This document shows, one piece after another, positions 34,877 to 44,015 of a DNA stretch of 64,000 nt (positions are counted from its first letter, which is position 1; each line of letters starts with the position of its first letter). The position numbers and the translations under genes were made by a program. Origin of the DNA: Paenibacillus segetis. GTDB taxonomy: Bacteria; Bacillota; Bacilli; Paenibacillales; Paenibacillaceae. Below the pieces are notes generated by a model. It did no database searches. It saw only the letters and a program-made list of their open reading frames with translations, and was not told the DNA's origin. The DNA lies in the NCBI RefSeq assembly GCF_014639155.1, contig NZ_BMFT01000001.1, positions 1,240,001 through 1,304,000 on the forward strand, in the 5' to 3' direction.

Positions 34877-35929
34877 CTAATTGGAAAGCGATTTGCATGA
34901 ATCCCTGACTATAAGTTGAGTCGGGAAGCTGATCGTGCTGAATGCGGATTGTCCAGACTGACATAATTCGATGATCTTCTCCACCGCGGCTCTGGACATC
35001 TCATCAATGGGGAGCCGGACAGAGGTTAATTTTGGGCTAACATGGGAAGCTAGTAGAGCATCATCAAACCCAACGATAGATATGTCATCAGGAATAGTAA
35101 CCCCGTGCTGGATTAAAGCATCCATAGCAGAAATAGCCATAGCGTCATTAGAACAGAATAGAGCCGTAGGAAGTTTTCCAGAGTCCAGCATACGTACCAC
35201 TTCACGATAAGCGTTTTCTTTTAGAAAATCACCAGACAGAACGAAGTGATCATGAATTGGGAGTCCATGCTTTTTGAGTGTATTCTCATAAGCCAAAAAT
35301 CTTTCACGACCTGAGAAAGTACTCATTCTTCCTTTGATAATTCCAATCTCTTGATGTCCTAGGTTAATCAAATACTCAATTGCTTCCACCGTACCCTCGT
35401 AATCCCTAGAGTTGATGATAGACAAATGGTCTTTATCTAGGCGCTCATTGATGATCTCCGTGATGTCGTAATCGATGAGTACCAATGGGGCACCTTCTCC
35501 CAGCATATCGGATACGAAGTTGATATCTCTTTGTGTACCTACCAGAATACCTCCGTCAATCCGTTTCTGTTGGAACGCTTGTTTGACCTTTTGAAAATCG
35601 TCTGGAGAATAGATCGTATGAATAAGTACGTAGAATCCTTGGGCATTCGCTGTATCAACGACGATGTCGACGATCGGAGCGAAATAGCTGTTCTGATAAA
35701 TCCGGCTTTCGTCTTCATTCTCGTTCATACTAATAGCAAATAAACCGATAGTGTCTGTACCTTTACCTGCCAATGCTCTCGCAAAACTATTGGGTTCGTA
35801 ATGGTGTTGCTCAATAATTCTAAGCACCTTCTCCCGAGTAGCTGCGGGTACATTGGGATAATTGTTGATAACTCGGGATACCGTGCTCCGAGATACCCCG
35901 GCTAACTTAGCTATATCTTCGCTGCGCAT
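34877..35929 (-). CDS. LacI-family repressor of the beta-glucoside phosphorylase gene
   Basis: A 350-residue LacI/GalR regulator. The N-terminal helix-turn-helix and hinge (SEDIAKLAGVSRSTVSRVINNYPNVPAATREKVLRII) are complete, and the periplasmic-binding-like sensor domain (FSNDAMAISAMDALIQHG, IPDDISIVGFDDALLASHVSPKLTSVRLP) is typical. The same palindrome occurs before this gene and before the GH94 gene, so it very likely controls both. Cellobiose or a related sugar is the probable effector, from context only. Confidence 0.92.
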   Translation of the reverse strand: MRSEDIAKLAGVSRSTVSRVINNYPNVPAATREKVLRIIEQHHYEPNSFARALAGKGTDTIGLFAISMNENEDESRIYQNSYFAPIVDIVVDTANAQGFYVLIHTIYSPDDFQKVKQAFQQKRIDGGILVGTQRDINFVSDMLGEGAPLVLIDYDITEIINERLDKDHLSIINSRDYEGTVEAIEYLINLGHQEIGIIKGRMSTFSGRERFLAYENTLKKHGLPIHDHFVLSGDFLKENAYREVVRMLDSGKLPTALFCSNDAMAISAMDALIQHGVTIPDDISIVGFDDALLASHVSPKLTSVRLPIDEMSRAAVEKIIELCQSGQSAFSTISFPTQLIVRDSCKSLSN

Positions 35930-35945
35930 GGTATTCCTTCTTTCT

Positions 35946-35961
35946 ATAAACGCGCGTTTAT
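35946..35961. promoter_or_regulatory. LacI-type operator before the LacI gene
   Basis: ATAAACGCGCGTTTAT is a perfect 16-base palindrome with the central CG of LacI-family operators, placed 17 bases before the start codon of the regulator gene. This implies autoregulation. Confidence 0.78.
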
Positions 35962-36022
35962 AATATTATAATAGTTGATGTATTTCAATAAATCAATCAG
36001 GGTTTTTAGGAAAAATAAAAAA

Positions 36023-36049
36023 ATCCCAAAGCTAAGTTAGCTTTGGGAT
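36023..36049 (-). terminator. Terminator after the J-like membrane protein gene
   Basis: Stem ATCCCAAAGCTAA / TTAGCTTTGGGAT followed on the reverse strand by TTTTTTATTTTT. Confidence 0.9.
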
Positions 36050-36067
36050 GAGCTGATCATAGGGATA

Positions 36068-36988
36068 TTATTTGCCTGTTTCAGTACCTTCTAGATATCT
36101 TTGAATGAACAGCATGGCTTTATCAAAATTCTTTGAACCATCTCGAACGGTAAGGATCACTTCTCGTTTGCTGATTGGGAGTTCATTGAACAGAGGACTA
36201 TCACTCACATCTATTCCGTAAATGTGCTCCGTTGTGTCATCTTCTGTTTTGACTTTTATGGTCTTGTCTGTGGTCAAGAAAGGTTTCAAAGCACCTTCAG
36301 CTACATCATCGAGATTCTGTAAAACGCCGCTTCTACCAATCCATTCTATAGTTGGCTTGTCCATGATATAGATGTCAGGACTTTCTGTTGCAAGGACAGC
36401 CATTGCTTTTTGTTGATAAGCCATGCCAGCTCCACCTGCACCGTCACCTTCAGGGGGAAGAAAGGTCAGGCTAATCCCTAGTCGCTGGAATTCAGGGAAT
36501 TGTTCCGTCATTGCTTTCTCTAATTCATCCGTTCTTCCGGTGGTATCATTGGTGATAAAGTTGCCGATATAAAGTATGGATAAGTCGATAGGAGGAAGTG
36601 CAGCAAGTCTTTTTTGTTCTTCACGATGATCAATAAATGCATTGATTCCAAAAATAAGTACGATAACTGCAATTACACTGATGATCACACGAAATTTGTA
36701 CAATCGAAAAAAGTCATCTACTTTCTCAGCTGTGCCTGAGAACCTTCCCCATTTACTATATCTTTCTTGATTTTTACCTTGAATAATTAGACGGTCTTCA
36801 TATTCTACAATTTGTTTGTAGGCTTTGAGTTTAATAGAGAATTCGCTCTCTTCTCCGTCGGTCAGATTGGCATCTTGTTGGCGGTTCCGAGATTTCCTTA
36901 ACTGAAGATCGAAGGCTTTCTCTACGTCTTCTCTAGAGGCGTTCTCGGGAAGTCCCAGAGTTTCGTAAGCTTGTTTCAAGTCGGTCAT
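36068..36988 (-). CDS. Membrane protein with degenerate J-like domain and solute-binding-like outer domain
   Basis: A 306-residue protein in three parts. Residues 1-70 resemble a J domain (LKQAYETLGLPENASREDVEKAFDLQL and later IKLKAYKQIVEYEDRLI), but the HPD motif needed to stimulate DnaK is missing. A single membrane helix (FRVIISVIAVIVLIFGINAFI, about 98-118) follows. The outer domain (about 130-300) has stretches like ESPDIYIMDKPTIEWIGRSGVLQNLDDV, reminiscent of extracellular solute-binding proteins. I infer a membrane-anchored protein with its J-like part inside the cell. Its function is unknown. Confidence 0.72.
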   Translation of the reverse strand: MTDLKQAYETLGLPENASREDVEKAFDLQLRKSRNRQQDANLTDGEESEFSIKLKAYKQIVEYEDRLIIQGKNQERYSKWGRFSGTAEKVDDFFRLYKFRVIISVIAVIVLIFGINAFIDHREEQKRLAALPPIDLSILYIGNFITNDTTGRTDELEKAMTEQFPEFQRLGISLTFLPPEGDGAGGAGMAYQQKAMAVLATESPDIYIMDKPTIEWIGRSGVLQNLDDVAEGALKPFLTTDKTIKVKTEDDTTEHIYGIDVSDSPLFNELPISKREVILTVRDGSKNFDKAMLFIQRYLEGTETGK

Positions 36989-37161
36989 CGTTATTCTCCT
37001 CTTAGTTCATTCAGTATGAAATATATTGTATGGAAAGTATTGCTTTCTATCATTATACTGTGTAATTAGTAGTAAAGGAAATGTTGAGATTAATAGGGTG
37101 GGAGGAGATGTCAAGGAGCTAGTGAAAGCCCCTTAACTAATGTTGTTGCAGTTGATTAAGA

Positions 37162-38058
37162 CTATTGAATTCGGCGCATGGACAGTACAACATCCTTCCA
37201 ATATCCTGAGTCAATGGGGCTAATTTGGACACCGGGATCACCCCAAGTGTGAATGAATTTTCCATCGCCGATATAGATTCCGACATGTCCTGGTATCTTA
37301 TCACTTTCGAATCGACCTTTGACGGTAAAGAAGATGAGATCTCCAGCTTGAAGTTGACTTCGTTCGACGGATTTACCAACTTTAGCTTGCTCTCTTGCTA
37401 ACCGAGGAAGATTCGTGTCAAATCGCTTGAATACATGCTGAGTGAAAGAAGAGCAGTCAAAAGTCTTCGATTGTTCGTAAGGAGCAGCTCCAAACTCATA
37501 GGGCACGCCGAGGAACTTTTTAGCGTAAGAAACGAGTTCGTCGCGGTTTTCAGCAATACCTAGCATGCCGAAATTACGCTCATTAGAGGGATTGGTATTT
37601 GTTATACCATTATCATTTCTAATCGGCCCGATATGAAGTGTGCGTTTCCATGGATCAACCTTTGTCTCCGTGTGAAGTAGCTCAGAAAGAGATTTTGCAG
37701 TCATATATACTTGGCCATTTTGGACTATAGGACCTTGAGATAGTGAAATGGATTGGCCATAGGATTTGGCTGAGTTCTTATTGAGCTGAACCTCAAACAT
37801 AACATCGGAGTAACCGATATTTATCTTGTCGTCAGTTTGTTTCAGATGAAGTCCGAGTGCAGTTACCACTTCCTTAAGTGGTACCCAGGCGGTATTACCG
37901 ACATTGATCCCAATTTCAGTCGGGATTACAGTATCCCATGTACGATTTGCGGATTGAACTTTTAATTGTGATTGCTTGTTTCCACAGGCCACGGTGGTTA
38001 TGAGTAGGACGCCAACCAATAAGCGGGAACACAATAATTTGAATCTCAAGTTACGCAT
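37162..38058 (-). CDS. Lipoprotein with copper-amine-oxidase-N-like and NlpC/P60 domains
   Basis: A 298-residue cell-wall peptidase. The signal sequence ends in a lipobox-like TTVAC (Cys25). Residues 40-145 look like a Cu_amine_oxidN1 domain (AWVPLKEVVTALGLHLKQ, QVYMTAKSLSELLH), common in Paenibacillus exported proteins. Residues 172-298 are NlpC/P60, with Cys202 (FDCSSFTQHVF), His258 (GHVGIYIGDG) and His270 (FIHTW), which cleave D-Glu-type peptide bonds in peptidoglycan. A start at 38076 is possible, but GGAG lies only before 38058 and at a long spacing, so the exact start is uncertain. Confidence 0.87.
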   Translation of the reverse strand: MRNLRFKLLCSRLLVGVLLITTVACGNKQSQLKVQSANRTWDTVIPTEIGINVGNTAWVPLKEVVTALGLHLKQTDDKINIGYSDVMFEVQLNKNSAKSYGQSISLSQGPIVQNGQVYMTAKSLSELLHTETKVDPWKRTLHIGPIRNDNGITNTNPSNERNFGMLGIAENRDELVSYAKKFLGVPYEFGAAPYEQSKTFDCSSFTQHVFKRFDTNLPRLAREQAKVGKSVERSQLQAGDLIFFTVKGRFESDKIPGHVGIYIGDGKFIHTWGDPGVQISPIDSGYWKDVVLSMRRIQ

Positions 38059-38222
38059 TTTAAGCTTGCACTCCATTCTAAGAGGTTGAGTTACGGCTTG
38101 GACGATAACCGTATTATTTGAAGTATGTTGAAGTTACTGATTTTTATGTATGTGGGAGTAAAATATCGTTCATTTAGCTTTATGAATATACTCGATGAAG
38201 GTTTAAAAAGGAGTATGCCATC

Positions 38223-39506
38223 ATGATGGACTTCATTCATTTAAAGCAACACAAACGCCGAAACCCTTCTTTGCAACGTCGAAATTTAAGAATTGCTACG
38301 TATGAAGGGATACCAGCAGTTATATTCCAGACATTGCTAGGTGGACAATTTCTCACAGGTTATTTATTGTATCTTGGAGCTACATCTGAATTGATAGGTT
38401 TTGTCTTGGCAATCACTACGTTTGTGAATATTACACAAATTGCCGTAGCGTTCCTCATTCAGAGGCTAAAGAGTAGAAAATGGCCACTTGTGTTTTTTGT
38501 AGGCATGCATAGATTGTTGTGGGGAGTTACTGGTCTTGTACCTTTTCTATTCTCACAAGAAAATTGGGTGCAGGCGTTCATTTTCTTTTATATTACTGCC
38601 TTTCTGTTTGGGACGGTTGGTTCAGTGCTCTGGAATTCGGTGATAAGTGATATCGTCCATCCTAAGGTTAGAGGAAGATATTTCGGGATTCGAAATACGC
38701 TGTTGAATGCTCTGGGTACGTTGGTCCTATTCCTCGGGGGAATGATTCTTGATCATTATCCTGGTAGTCAAGGTTTCTTATATTTGTACATTATTATTTG
38801 GATTTGTCTCACAGCGAATGTCGTTATATTCTTTTTCTATCCTGACATCCCATTTGAAAGATCGACCGAAACTAAGTTTTTGCCGATGTTTAAGAAACCG
38901 CTTCATGATGCTCCTTTTATTAAAGCGACCGTGTTTCTTGCCAGTTTTCTATTTCTGCAAAATTTAGTCGTTCCTTTGTATTCTTATGTGATGTTGGAAC
39001 TGTTACATATTAATTATCAGACAATCTCATTGATTAACGTTACGCAGACTGTTGCAATGATGGCGAGTTTTTATGTATGGGGTAATCTCAATGCAAGGTA
39101 TAGCAATCGCCGTTTGTTGTTCTGGACACTTCCACTGATTGCGGCTTCGATCCTATTGTGGGGAACCTTATCCATATTTCCAATGCTGCCCGTGTTATTT
39201 ATTGCCCAAACGATATTTGGGATGGGGGTAGGTGGATTTAACCAGCTTGCATTTAACTTTATGATCGGTGATACTCCAAAACCGGAAAGACCTATGTATA
39301 CAGCGATGTATTCTGCTATTACTGGTGTAGCTTCCTTCTTCGGACCATTGATTGGCGGGAACGTTTATAAATGGATCGATCATATGCCAAGCTGGATTCA
39401 AATGTATGGTATGCAATTAGTGGTGGGGTTTATTATGGTTCTACTGGTGTTTATTTTGGGACGACGTATTTTGCGAGATGATTATGAGAGAATACCTTTG
39501 CGGTAA
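38223..39506 (+). CDS. MFS transporter
   Basis: A 427-residue membrane protein with about twelve hydrophobic segments and major-facilitator traits: HPKVRGRYFGIRNTLLNALG in the cytoplasmic loop, and the central break near residue 210. No substrate-specific motif is recognised. Sequences of this kind in Bacillales are usually listed as permeases of unknown substrate. AAGGAG precedes the start (38223 or 38226). The aldose epimerase gene follows after 73 bases on the same strand, which would fit a sugar permease, but this is only a hint. Confidence 0.82.
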   Translation: MMDFIHLKQHKRRNPSLQRRNLRIATYEGIPAVIFQTLLGGQFLTGYLLYLGATSELIGFVLAITTFVNITQIAVAFLIQRLKSRKWPLVFFVGMHRLLWGVTGLVPFLFSQENWVQAFIFFYITAFLFGTVGSVLWNSVISDIVHPKVRGRYFGIRNTLLNALGTLVLFLGGMILDHYPGSQGFLYLYIIIWICLTANVVIFFFYPDIPFERSTETKFLPMFKKPLHDAPFIKATVFLASFLFLQNLVVPLYSYVMLELLHINYQTISLINVTQTVAMMASFYVWGNLNARYSNRRLLFWTLPLIAASILLWGTLSIFPMLPVLFIAQTIFGMGVGGFNQLAFNFMIGDTPKPERPMYTAMYSAITGVASFFGPLIGGNVYKWIDHMPSWIQMYGMQLVVGFIMVLLVFILGRRILRDDYERIPLR

Positions 39507-39579
39507 AGAGATTGCACGTTGCTCTATAGCGATGGTATGCTTTTGATAAAGCGATAGCTGAAGGGAGAATTCAGAGAAC

Positions 39580-40572
39580 ATGACAGAGAACAAAGCATTT
39601 CAAGGGACTTTTCAAGGTGAACAAGCCGTATGGCTCCAATCAGGAAAATATGAAGCGATTATTTTACCTGATACGGGAGGAAATTTAATTTCTTTTCGTG
39701 ATCTGGAAAATGGATACCGCTTTCTTCGTGAGCCAGAGGAAGGAAATATCGAGGATTTTAAGAGTAATCCGGGAATTTATGGTATCCCAGTGTTGTTCCC
39801 GCCGAATCGTTACGAAGATGGACAATTTCCATGGCGTGGTGAAGTGTACCAACTGCCAGTAAATGAGGTAGCAACAGGAAATCATTTACACGGATTTCTA
39901 CATACAACAGCGTGGCAAGTGGAGGACTTCGGACAAACGCCATCTGAGAGCTATGTTGTTGTCAAAGTTACTGTGGATGAGAAACATGAGGCGTATCAAT
40001 ATCTACCATTCAAATTTACAGTACGACTGAAATATACACTTGGCGAAAATGGCTTATCTCAACATTTATTTGTTCGTAATGAAGGGACAAACGAGATGCC
40101 TTGCCTGTTAGCGTTCCATACAGCTATTAATGCTCCTTTTGCTCCTAACGGAGTTGCTGAGGATTACCTGGTGAAAGCAACGATTGGAGAACGTTGGGAA
40201 CTGAATAATCGCATGCTGCCAACGGGTTCCTACCAACCATTAACAGAGGGTGAGAAAGCACTTCAAGCTGGAGGCGTAAATCCATTCTTTGCTCCCATGG
40301 ATAATCATTACACGGCATTGCCGCAAAACGGAAGAAATCTGATGGAATTGACTGATACGAAGCTTGGGGTGACTCTAGTCTATGACGTAGGGACTTCCTA
40401 TAAACAGTGGATGATCTGGAACAACGGAGCGACGAAAGGATTCTTCTGTCCAGAGCCACAGATCAACTTGGTTAATGCACCTAAGGTTGATCTACCAGCT
40501 GATGAAATTGGGTTGTTTAGTCTTGCTCCAGGAGAGATATGGGAAGAGACTGCTCGTTTATATATCAAGTAG
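39580..40572 (+). CDS. Aldose 1-epimerase family protein
   Basis: A 330-residue mutarotase-like protein that interconverts alpha and beta anomers of sugars. Family features are the N-terminal strand ILPDTGGNLISFRDLENG, the sugar-site segment GIPVLFPPNRYEDGQFPW, the catalytic-region histidine in NHLHGFLHTTAW, the second His in LLAFHTAINAPF and the end FCPEPQINLVNAP with a catalytic Glu. It is closer to the YihR/aldose-epimerase superfamily than to classical GalM. A strong terminator follows. Confidence 0.85.
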   Translation: MTENKAFQGTFQGEQAVWLQSGKYEAIILPDTGGNLISFRDLENGYRFLREPEEGNIEDFKSNPGIYGIPVLFPPNRYEDGQFPWRGEVYQLPVNEVATGNHLHGFLHTTAWQVEDFGQTPSESYVVVKVTVDEKHEAYQYLPFKFTVRLKYTLGENGLSQHLFVRNEGTNEMPCLLAFHTAINAPFAPNGVAEDYLVKATIGERWELNNRMLPTGSYQPLTEGEKALQAGGVNPFFAPMDNHYTALPQNGRNLMELTDTKLGVTLVYDVGTSYKQWMIWNNGATKGFFCPEPQINLVNAPKVDLPADEIGLFSLAPGEIWEETARLYIK

Positions 40573-40600
40573 AATTTATTCTAAATATGTATTAAACGAG

Positions 40601-40650
40601 AACAGCCGCTCAAGAGAGTAATGATGACCTCTTAAGCGGCTGTTTCATTT
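40601..40650. terminator. Bidirectional terminator
   Basis: 16-bp stem AACAGCCGCTCAAGAG / CTCTTAAGCGGCTGTT with one wobble and a 12-base loop, between the epimerase gene (+) and the LytTR gene (-). Confidence 0.88.
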
Positions 40651-40686
40651 TGTTGCAATTGCGGTAATGAAGCTACAAATGTGTGA

Positions 40687-41043
40687 TTAATGAATTCCGG
40701 TAGTTAGATTGTGATCGGCCTCAGGGAGTAGTCGTTTAACTCCTTCGAGGTTCCGTCTGGGAACGTTAATCGTCTTAATTCCGTGGTAATCATCCCTAAA
40801 TAACAAAACATTGTCCCGAATAGCATGAACCTTGACCAAATTGACGTAGCAATTGGTGCTAATTCGGTAAAACGAGGAATCAGAGGTCAGTTTGGAAGTT
40901 TGTTCGGCGGATAATCTCTTTTTTAAACTGTAATTCCTACCATGAAAGCAAACTAGTCCATGAACTCCAATCTTGAAATAATACGTATCATGTGGATCAA
41001 GGTCCTCATACACGTTGTGCTCCTCGTACTCGATATTCATCAT
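40687..41043 (-). CDS. Stand-alone LytTR DNA-binding regulator
   Basis: A 118-residue protein made almost only of a LytTR domain (about 20-110): DTYYFKIGVHGLVCFHGRNYSLKKRLSAEQTSKLTSDSSFYRISTNCYVNL includes the usual F.R.....VNL strand, then VHAIRDNVLLFRDDYHGIKTINVPRRNLEGVKRLL. No receiver domain is attached. The start at 41043 follows AGGGGG; an in-frame ATG at 41103 lies farther upstream and within the promoter. LytTR proteins bind DNA as monomers or dimers at paired repeats. A perfect cre box overlaps its promoter, which points to catabolite repression. No histidine kinase is adjacent. Confidence 0.82.
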   Translation of the reverse strand: MMNIEYEEHNVYEDLDPHDTYYFKIGVHGLVCFHGRNYSLKKRLSAEQTSKLTSDSSFYRISTNCYVNLVKVHAIRDNVLLFRDDYHGIKTINVPRRNLEGVKRLLPEADHNLTTGIH

Positions 41044-41067
41044 TCCAAATCCCCCTTTAGATGATAA

Positions 41068-41087
41068 ATGGAAGCGCTTGCAGTATA
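41068..41087 (-). promoter_or_regulatory. Perfect cre box overlapping the LytTR promoter
   Basis: ATGGAAGCGCTTGCA (41068-41082) matches the cre consensus WTGNAANCGNWNNCW at every fixed position. On the reverse strand the extended -10 TGATATACT (TATACT at 41082-41087) immediately precedes it, so CcpA would bind at the transcription start. Confidence 0.72.
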
Positions 41088-41228
41088 TCATATTTTTCAA
41101 CATTTGGGTAGGGGTTTATTAAAATTTAAAATTTTTATTATGTGTACAGGCTGGACTTTTTGCTGAAAATAGAGAAAAATAGGAGGGAGAATAACGTACA
41201 ATGTAGCGACATTAAGGAGGAATTTATT

Positions 41229-42314
41229 TTGCTTGAACAACAACGTCTATTATTGTTTGTGGGCTCTTACGCGGAGGAGAGCGATCCTGGAATATATGTA
41301 TATGAACTGAATCAAACCAATGGTGAAATGAAACTCCTTGATCAAAAATCCGGATTGAAAAATCCAACTTTCGTTAATGTAGATGGTCGGAGTCATAAAC
41401 TATACTCCATTGCAGAGACGAAGGATGAAAATGGAGAAAGAATAGGGGAAGTTGTATCTTTTGAGATTGATCCTGTTCAAGGAACTCTGTCAGAATGTAA
41501 ACGGACGGTGACCTTGAGACCATCCACTTCACACATTCAAAGAGATCGAAAGGATCAATATTTAATATTATCCGGTTATCATGGTGGTAATGTAGGACTT
41601 GTTAAGATAAACAACGGAGGAATAGCCGAAGAGCTAACCGATGAAAAGCTTCATCAAGGTCATGGAGCGGATCCGGTGAGACAGGATCGACCACACCCGC
41701 ACTCGACATTGTGTAGTCCGGATAATCGTTTTGTATTCGTAGCGGATTTAGGGTTGGATGCCATTAAAATTTATAAACTTGATCCGGACCAGAATGAACT
41801 GATATATCATGGAGAAGCTTTAACCCCTCCAGGATGTGGTCCTCGTCATCTGGCGTTCCATCCGAATGGCAGATATCTATATTCCATTAATGAAGTGAAT
41901 TCCTCGATTACAGCTTTTGCTTATGATCCTGAGTCGGGTCAGCTAACGAGTGTAGAGACGGTACCAACTTTGCCAGCGGACTATTCGGATGAGAATACGA
42001 CGGCTGAAATTGCAATCTCTACGAACGGTTTATTCCTATATGGTTCGAACCGAGGTCATGACAGCATTGCCCTGTTTGCGATCGATCCAGCTAATGGTAA
42101 GCTAACATTTATAGAGCATGTATCAACCGAGGGAGGGCATCCCCGCCACTTTGCGTTGACTCCTGATGGTGGTCATTTAATCGTTGCTAATCGGGATACG
42201 GACCAATTGAATCTCTTTAGAGTTGATTCGCAAAATGGAAGGTTGACTTACACAGGTCAAAGTGCCCATGTATCCAAACCAGTTTGCGTACAACCAGTTT
42301 TGTTCAATTTGTAG
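41229..42314 (+). CDS. Lactonase family protein (6-phosphogluconolactonase-like)
   Basis: A 361-residue seven-bladed beta-propeller of the YbhE/lactonase_7 group. The start is a TTG at 41229 behind AAGGAGG; upstream in-frame codons belong to a spurious extension. Blade repeats are visible (GIYVYELNQTNGEMKLL, GRYLYSINEVNSSITAFAYDPESGQL, GLFLYGSNRGHDSIALFAIDPANGKL, GHLIVANRDTDQLNLFRVD). DRPHPHSTLCSPDNRFVFVADLG and GCGPRHLAFHPNG are typical of the family. Some members hydrolyse 6-phosphogluconolactone, but a pentose-phosphate role here is not proven. Confidence 0.85.
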   Translation: MLEQQRLLLFVGSYAEESDPGIYVYELNQTNGEMKLLDQKSGLKNPTFVNVDGRSHKLYSIAETKDENGERIGEVVSFEIDPVQGTLSECKRTVTLRPSTSHIQRDRKDQYLILSGYHGGNVGLVKINNGGIAEELTDEKLHQGHGADPVRQDRPHPHSTLCSPDNRFVFVADLGLDAIKIYKLDPDQNELIYHGEALTPPGCGPRHLAFHPNGRYLYSINEVNSSITAFAYDPESGQLTSVETVPTLPADYSDENTTAEIAISTNGLFLYGSNRGHDSIALFAIDPANGKLTFIEHVSTEGGHPRHFALTPDGGHLIVANRDTDQLNLFRVDSQNGRLTYTGQSAHVSKPVCVQPVLFNL

Positions 42315-42339
42315 TAAGTTTTAGGGAACATAATTCTAG

Positions 42340-42380
42340 AATCCCCCTGTTCATCGTTTGAAGTGGACAGGGGGATTTGG
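42340..42380. terminator. Bidirectional terminator
   Basis: Stem AATCCCCCTGT / ACAGGGGGATT with partial inner pairing, between the lactonase gene (+) and aroA (-). Confidence 0.85.
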
Positions 42381-42402
42381 TGTTAATATAGATAAGATTT
42401 AA

Positions 42403-43476
42403 TTACTCCTTGAAAAGCCCGGAATGACGAATTCCTTCCCATAACTGCTGGAATTGAGGGATATCTAGCTGCTGAGCTGCATCTGAGAGGGCTGTTTGTG
42501 GATCAGGATGAACTTCGACCATTACTCCATCTGCTCCAGCAGCCAGAGCTGCTTTGGCACAAGGAAGAAGGATATCCTTCCGTCCCGTTGAATGACTGAC
42601 ATCAACAAGTACAGGTAAATGAGTCTCTTGCTTAAGCAGAGGTACGGCAGAAATATCTAACGTATTGCGAGTCCATTTCTCATAGGTACGAATGCCGCGT
42701 TCAATCAGCATGACGTTGGTATTGCCTTTGACAGCAATATACTCTGCAGCATGAACGAATTCTTCTAAGGTAGCGGCAATTCCTCGTTTAAGCAATACAG
42801 GAATCTTCGCTTCTCCAGCAGCTTTTAGCAATTCGAAATTTTGCATGTTTCTTGCACCGATTTGAATAATATCGATATATTGTTCCGCTAGTTCAATATG
42901 AGCAGGATGAACGATTTCACTGATTGTCGCCAAACCGTATTCATCCGCGACTTCCTTCAACATCCGCAGTCCTTCAATACCAAGTCCTTGGAAATCGTAA
43001 GGAGAAGTTCTAGGCTTAAATGCGCCACCTCTCATGATCTTGATTCCCGCATCCTTAAGCGCTGCTGCAACACTTCGCAGTTGCTCATACGATTCTACTG
43101 AACATGGTCCAGCGATCATGACTTGAGCACTGCCACCGATCAACGTATCTTTAACGTTAATTACTGTGTTTGCGGGTTGGATTTTACGACTAACAATGAG
43201 TTGTTGTTTATGATCTTCTTCCTGCAGATTAAGGGAAGCTTTAAAGATTTCTTTGAATATATGTTTAATCTCCGCATTTTTAAATGGTCCAGGATTCTGA
43301 GAGGTCAATTCTTCTAACATGGCTCTTTCACGGACAGGATCAAATTTAGGAACACCTTGCTTTTCTTTGATCTCACCGATGCTGCGAACTACTTCAGCAC
43401 GTTCATTCAACAGTTTCAACAATTCCCCATTAATTTCATTTAACTTGAGTCGCAATTGTTCCAATTGTTCGTTCAT
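42403..43476 (-). CDS. aroA: Bifunctional chorismate mutase / DAHP synthase
   Basis: A 357-residue fusion that starts aromatic amino acid synthesis. Residues 1-85 are an AroQ chorismate mutase ([39 protein letters not shown]). Residues 105-357 are a type I-beta DAHP synthase ([80 protein letters not shown]). This enzyme condenses phosphoenolpyruvate and erythrose 4-phosphate. In Bacillus the N-terminal domain also gives feedback control by chorismate or prephenate. A T-box leader precedes it. Confidence 0.94.
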   Translation of the reverse strand: MNEQLEQLRLKLNEINGELLKLLNERAEVVRSIGEIKEKQGVPKFDPVRERAMLEELTSQNPGPFKNAEIKHIFKEIFKASLNLQEEDHKQQLIVSRKIQPANTVINVKDTLIGGSAQVMIAGPCSVESYEQLRSVAAALKDAGIKIMRGGAFKPRTSPYDFQGLGIEGLRMLKEVADEYGLATISEIVHPAHIELAEQYIDIIQIGARNMQNFELLKAAGEAKIPVLLKRGIAATLEEFVHAAEYIAVKGNTNVMLIERGIRTYEKWTRNTLDISAVPLLKQETHLPVLVDVSHSTGRKDILLPCAKAALAAGADGVMVEVHPDPQTALSDAAQQLDIPQFQQLWEGIRHSGLFKE

Positions 43477-43529
43477 TTGTTTCCTCTCCTTTGATATGAT
43501 GTAGAAGCATTTTAAGCCACTTTAAACAA

Positions 43530-43785
43530 AAAAAGGTCGTCTCCCAAGGGACGGAATATATCCGCGGTACCACCCTTGTTAGACAACCTTTATGTTTCTC
43601 AGCTTAGGCACAGATAACGGCGTGTGACCGGACGTCCCTACGAACCATAATAGAAGGTGTTTCAGGAGTCAACTCAGGAGTGAACTTCAGTCGGCGCGGT
43701 TCCTGCGGGGTGCTCTCAATCTACGGCACCACCGTCCCTGTTAGGACGCATCCACTTACTCTCTCCGTCATAGTCAATTGATTTA
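43530..43785 (-). ncRNA. T-box leader of aroA, specifier probably UUC (Phe)
   Basis: Read on the reverse strand, the leader starts with an AGTA-type region (GAGAGAGTAAGTGGATG), has a stem I body, and the T-box AAGGGTGGTACCGCGG (about 43561-43576 in reverse). A terminator AAGGTTGTCT / AGACGACCTT with seven Ts follows. The likely specifier codon is UUC at 43682-43684 in the context GAAG-UUC-ACUCC followed by CTGAGTTG, which means uncharged tRNA-Phe would turn the gene on. The remaining 43786-44015 to the next gene shows no feature that I can support. Confidence 0.9.
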
Positions 43786-44015
43786 TACGAAATTATATGC
43801 TGCACTTTAGAAAATGGCAAGAACTTACTGCTAAGCGTAAATGCTGTATTGTATTGAAGTAAGACCTATTTAAATAGGAATTATTATTAAAATGGAACTC
43901 TTTGAGTAGAAGGAACGTAATAATATTGTTGATGTGGCGAGGTTTGCTTGCTTTGTGTCCACAGCTGACATAAGATTATTACATTGGATTGTTTAGTCTA
44001 TCATAGGGGAGCAGG

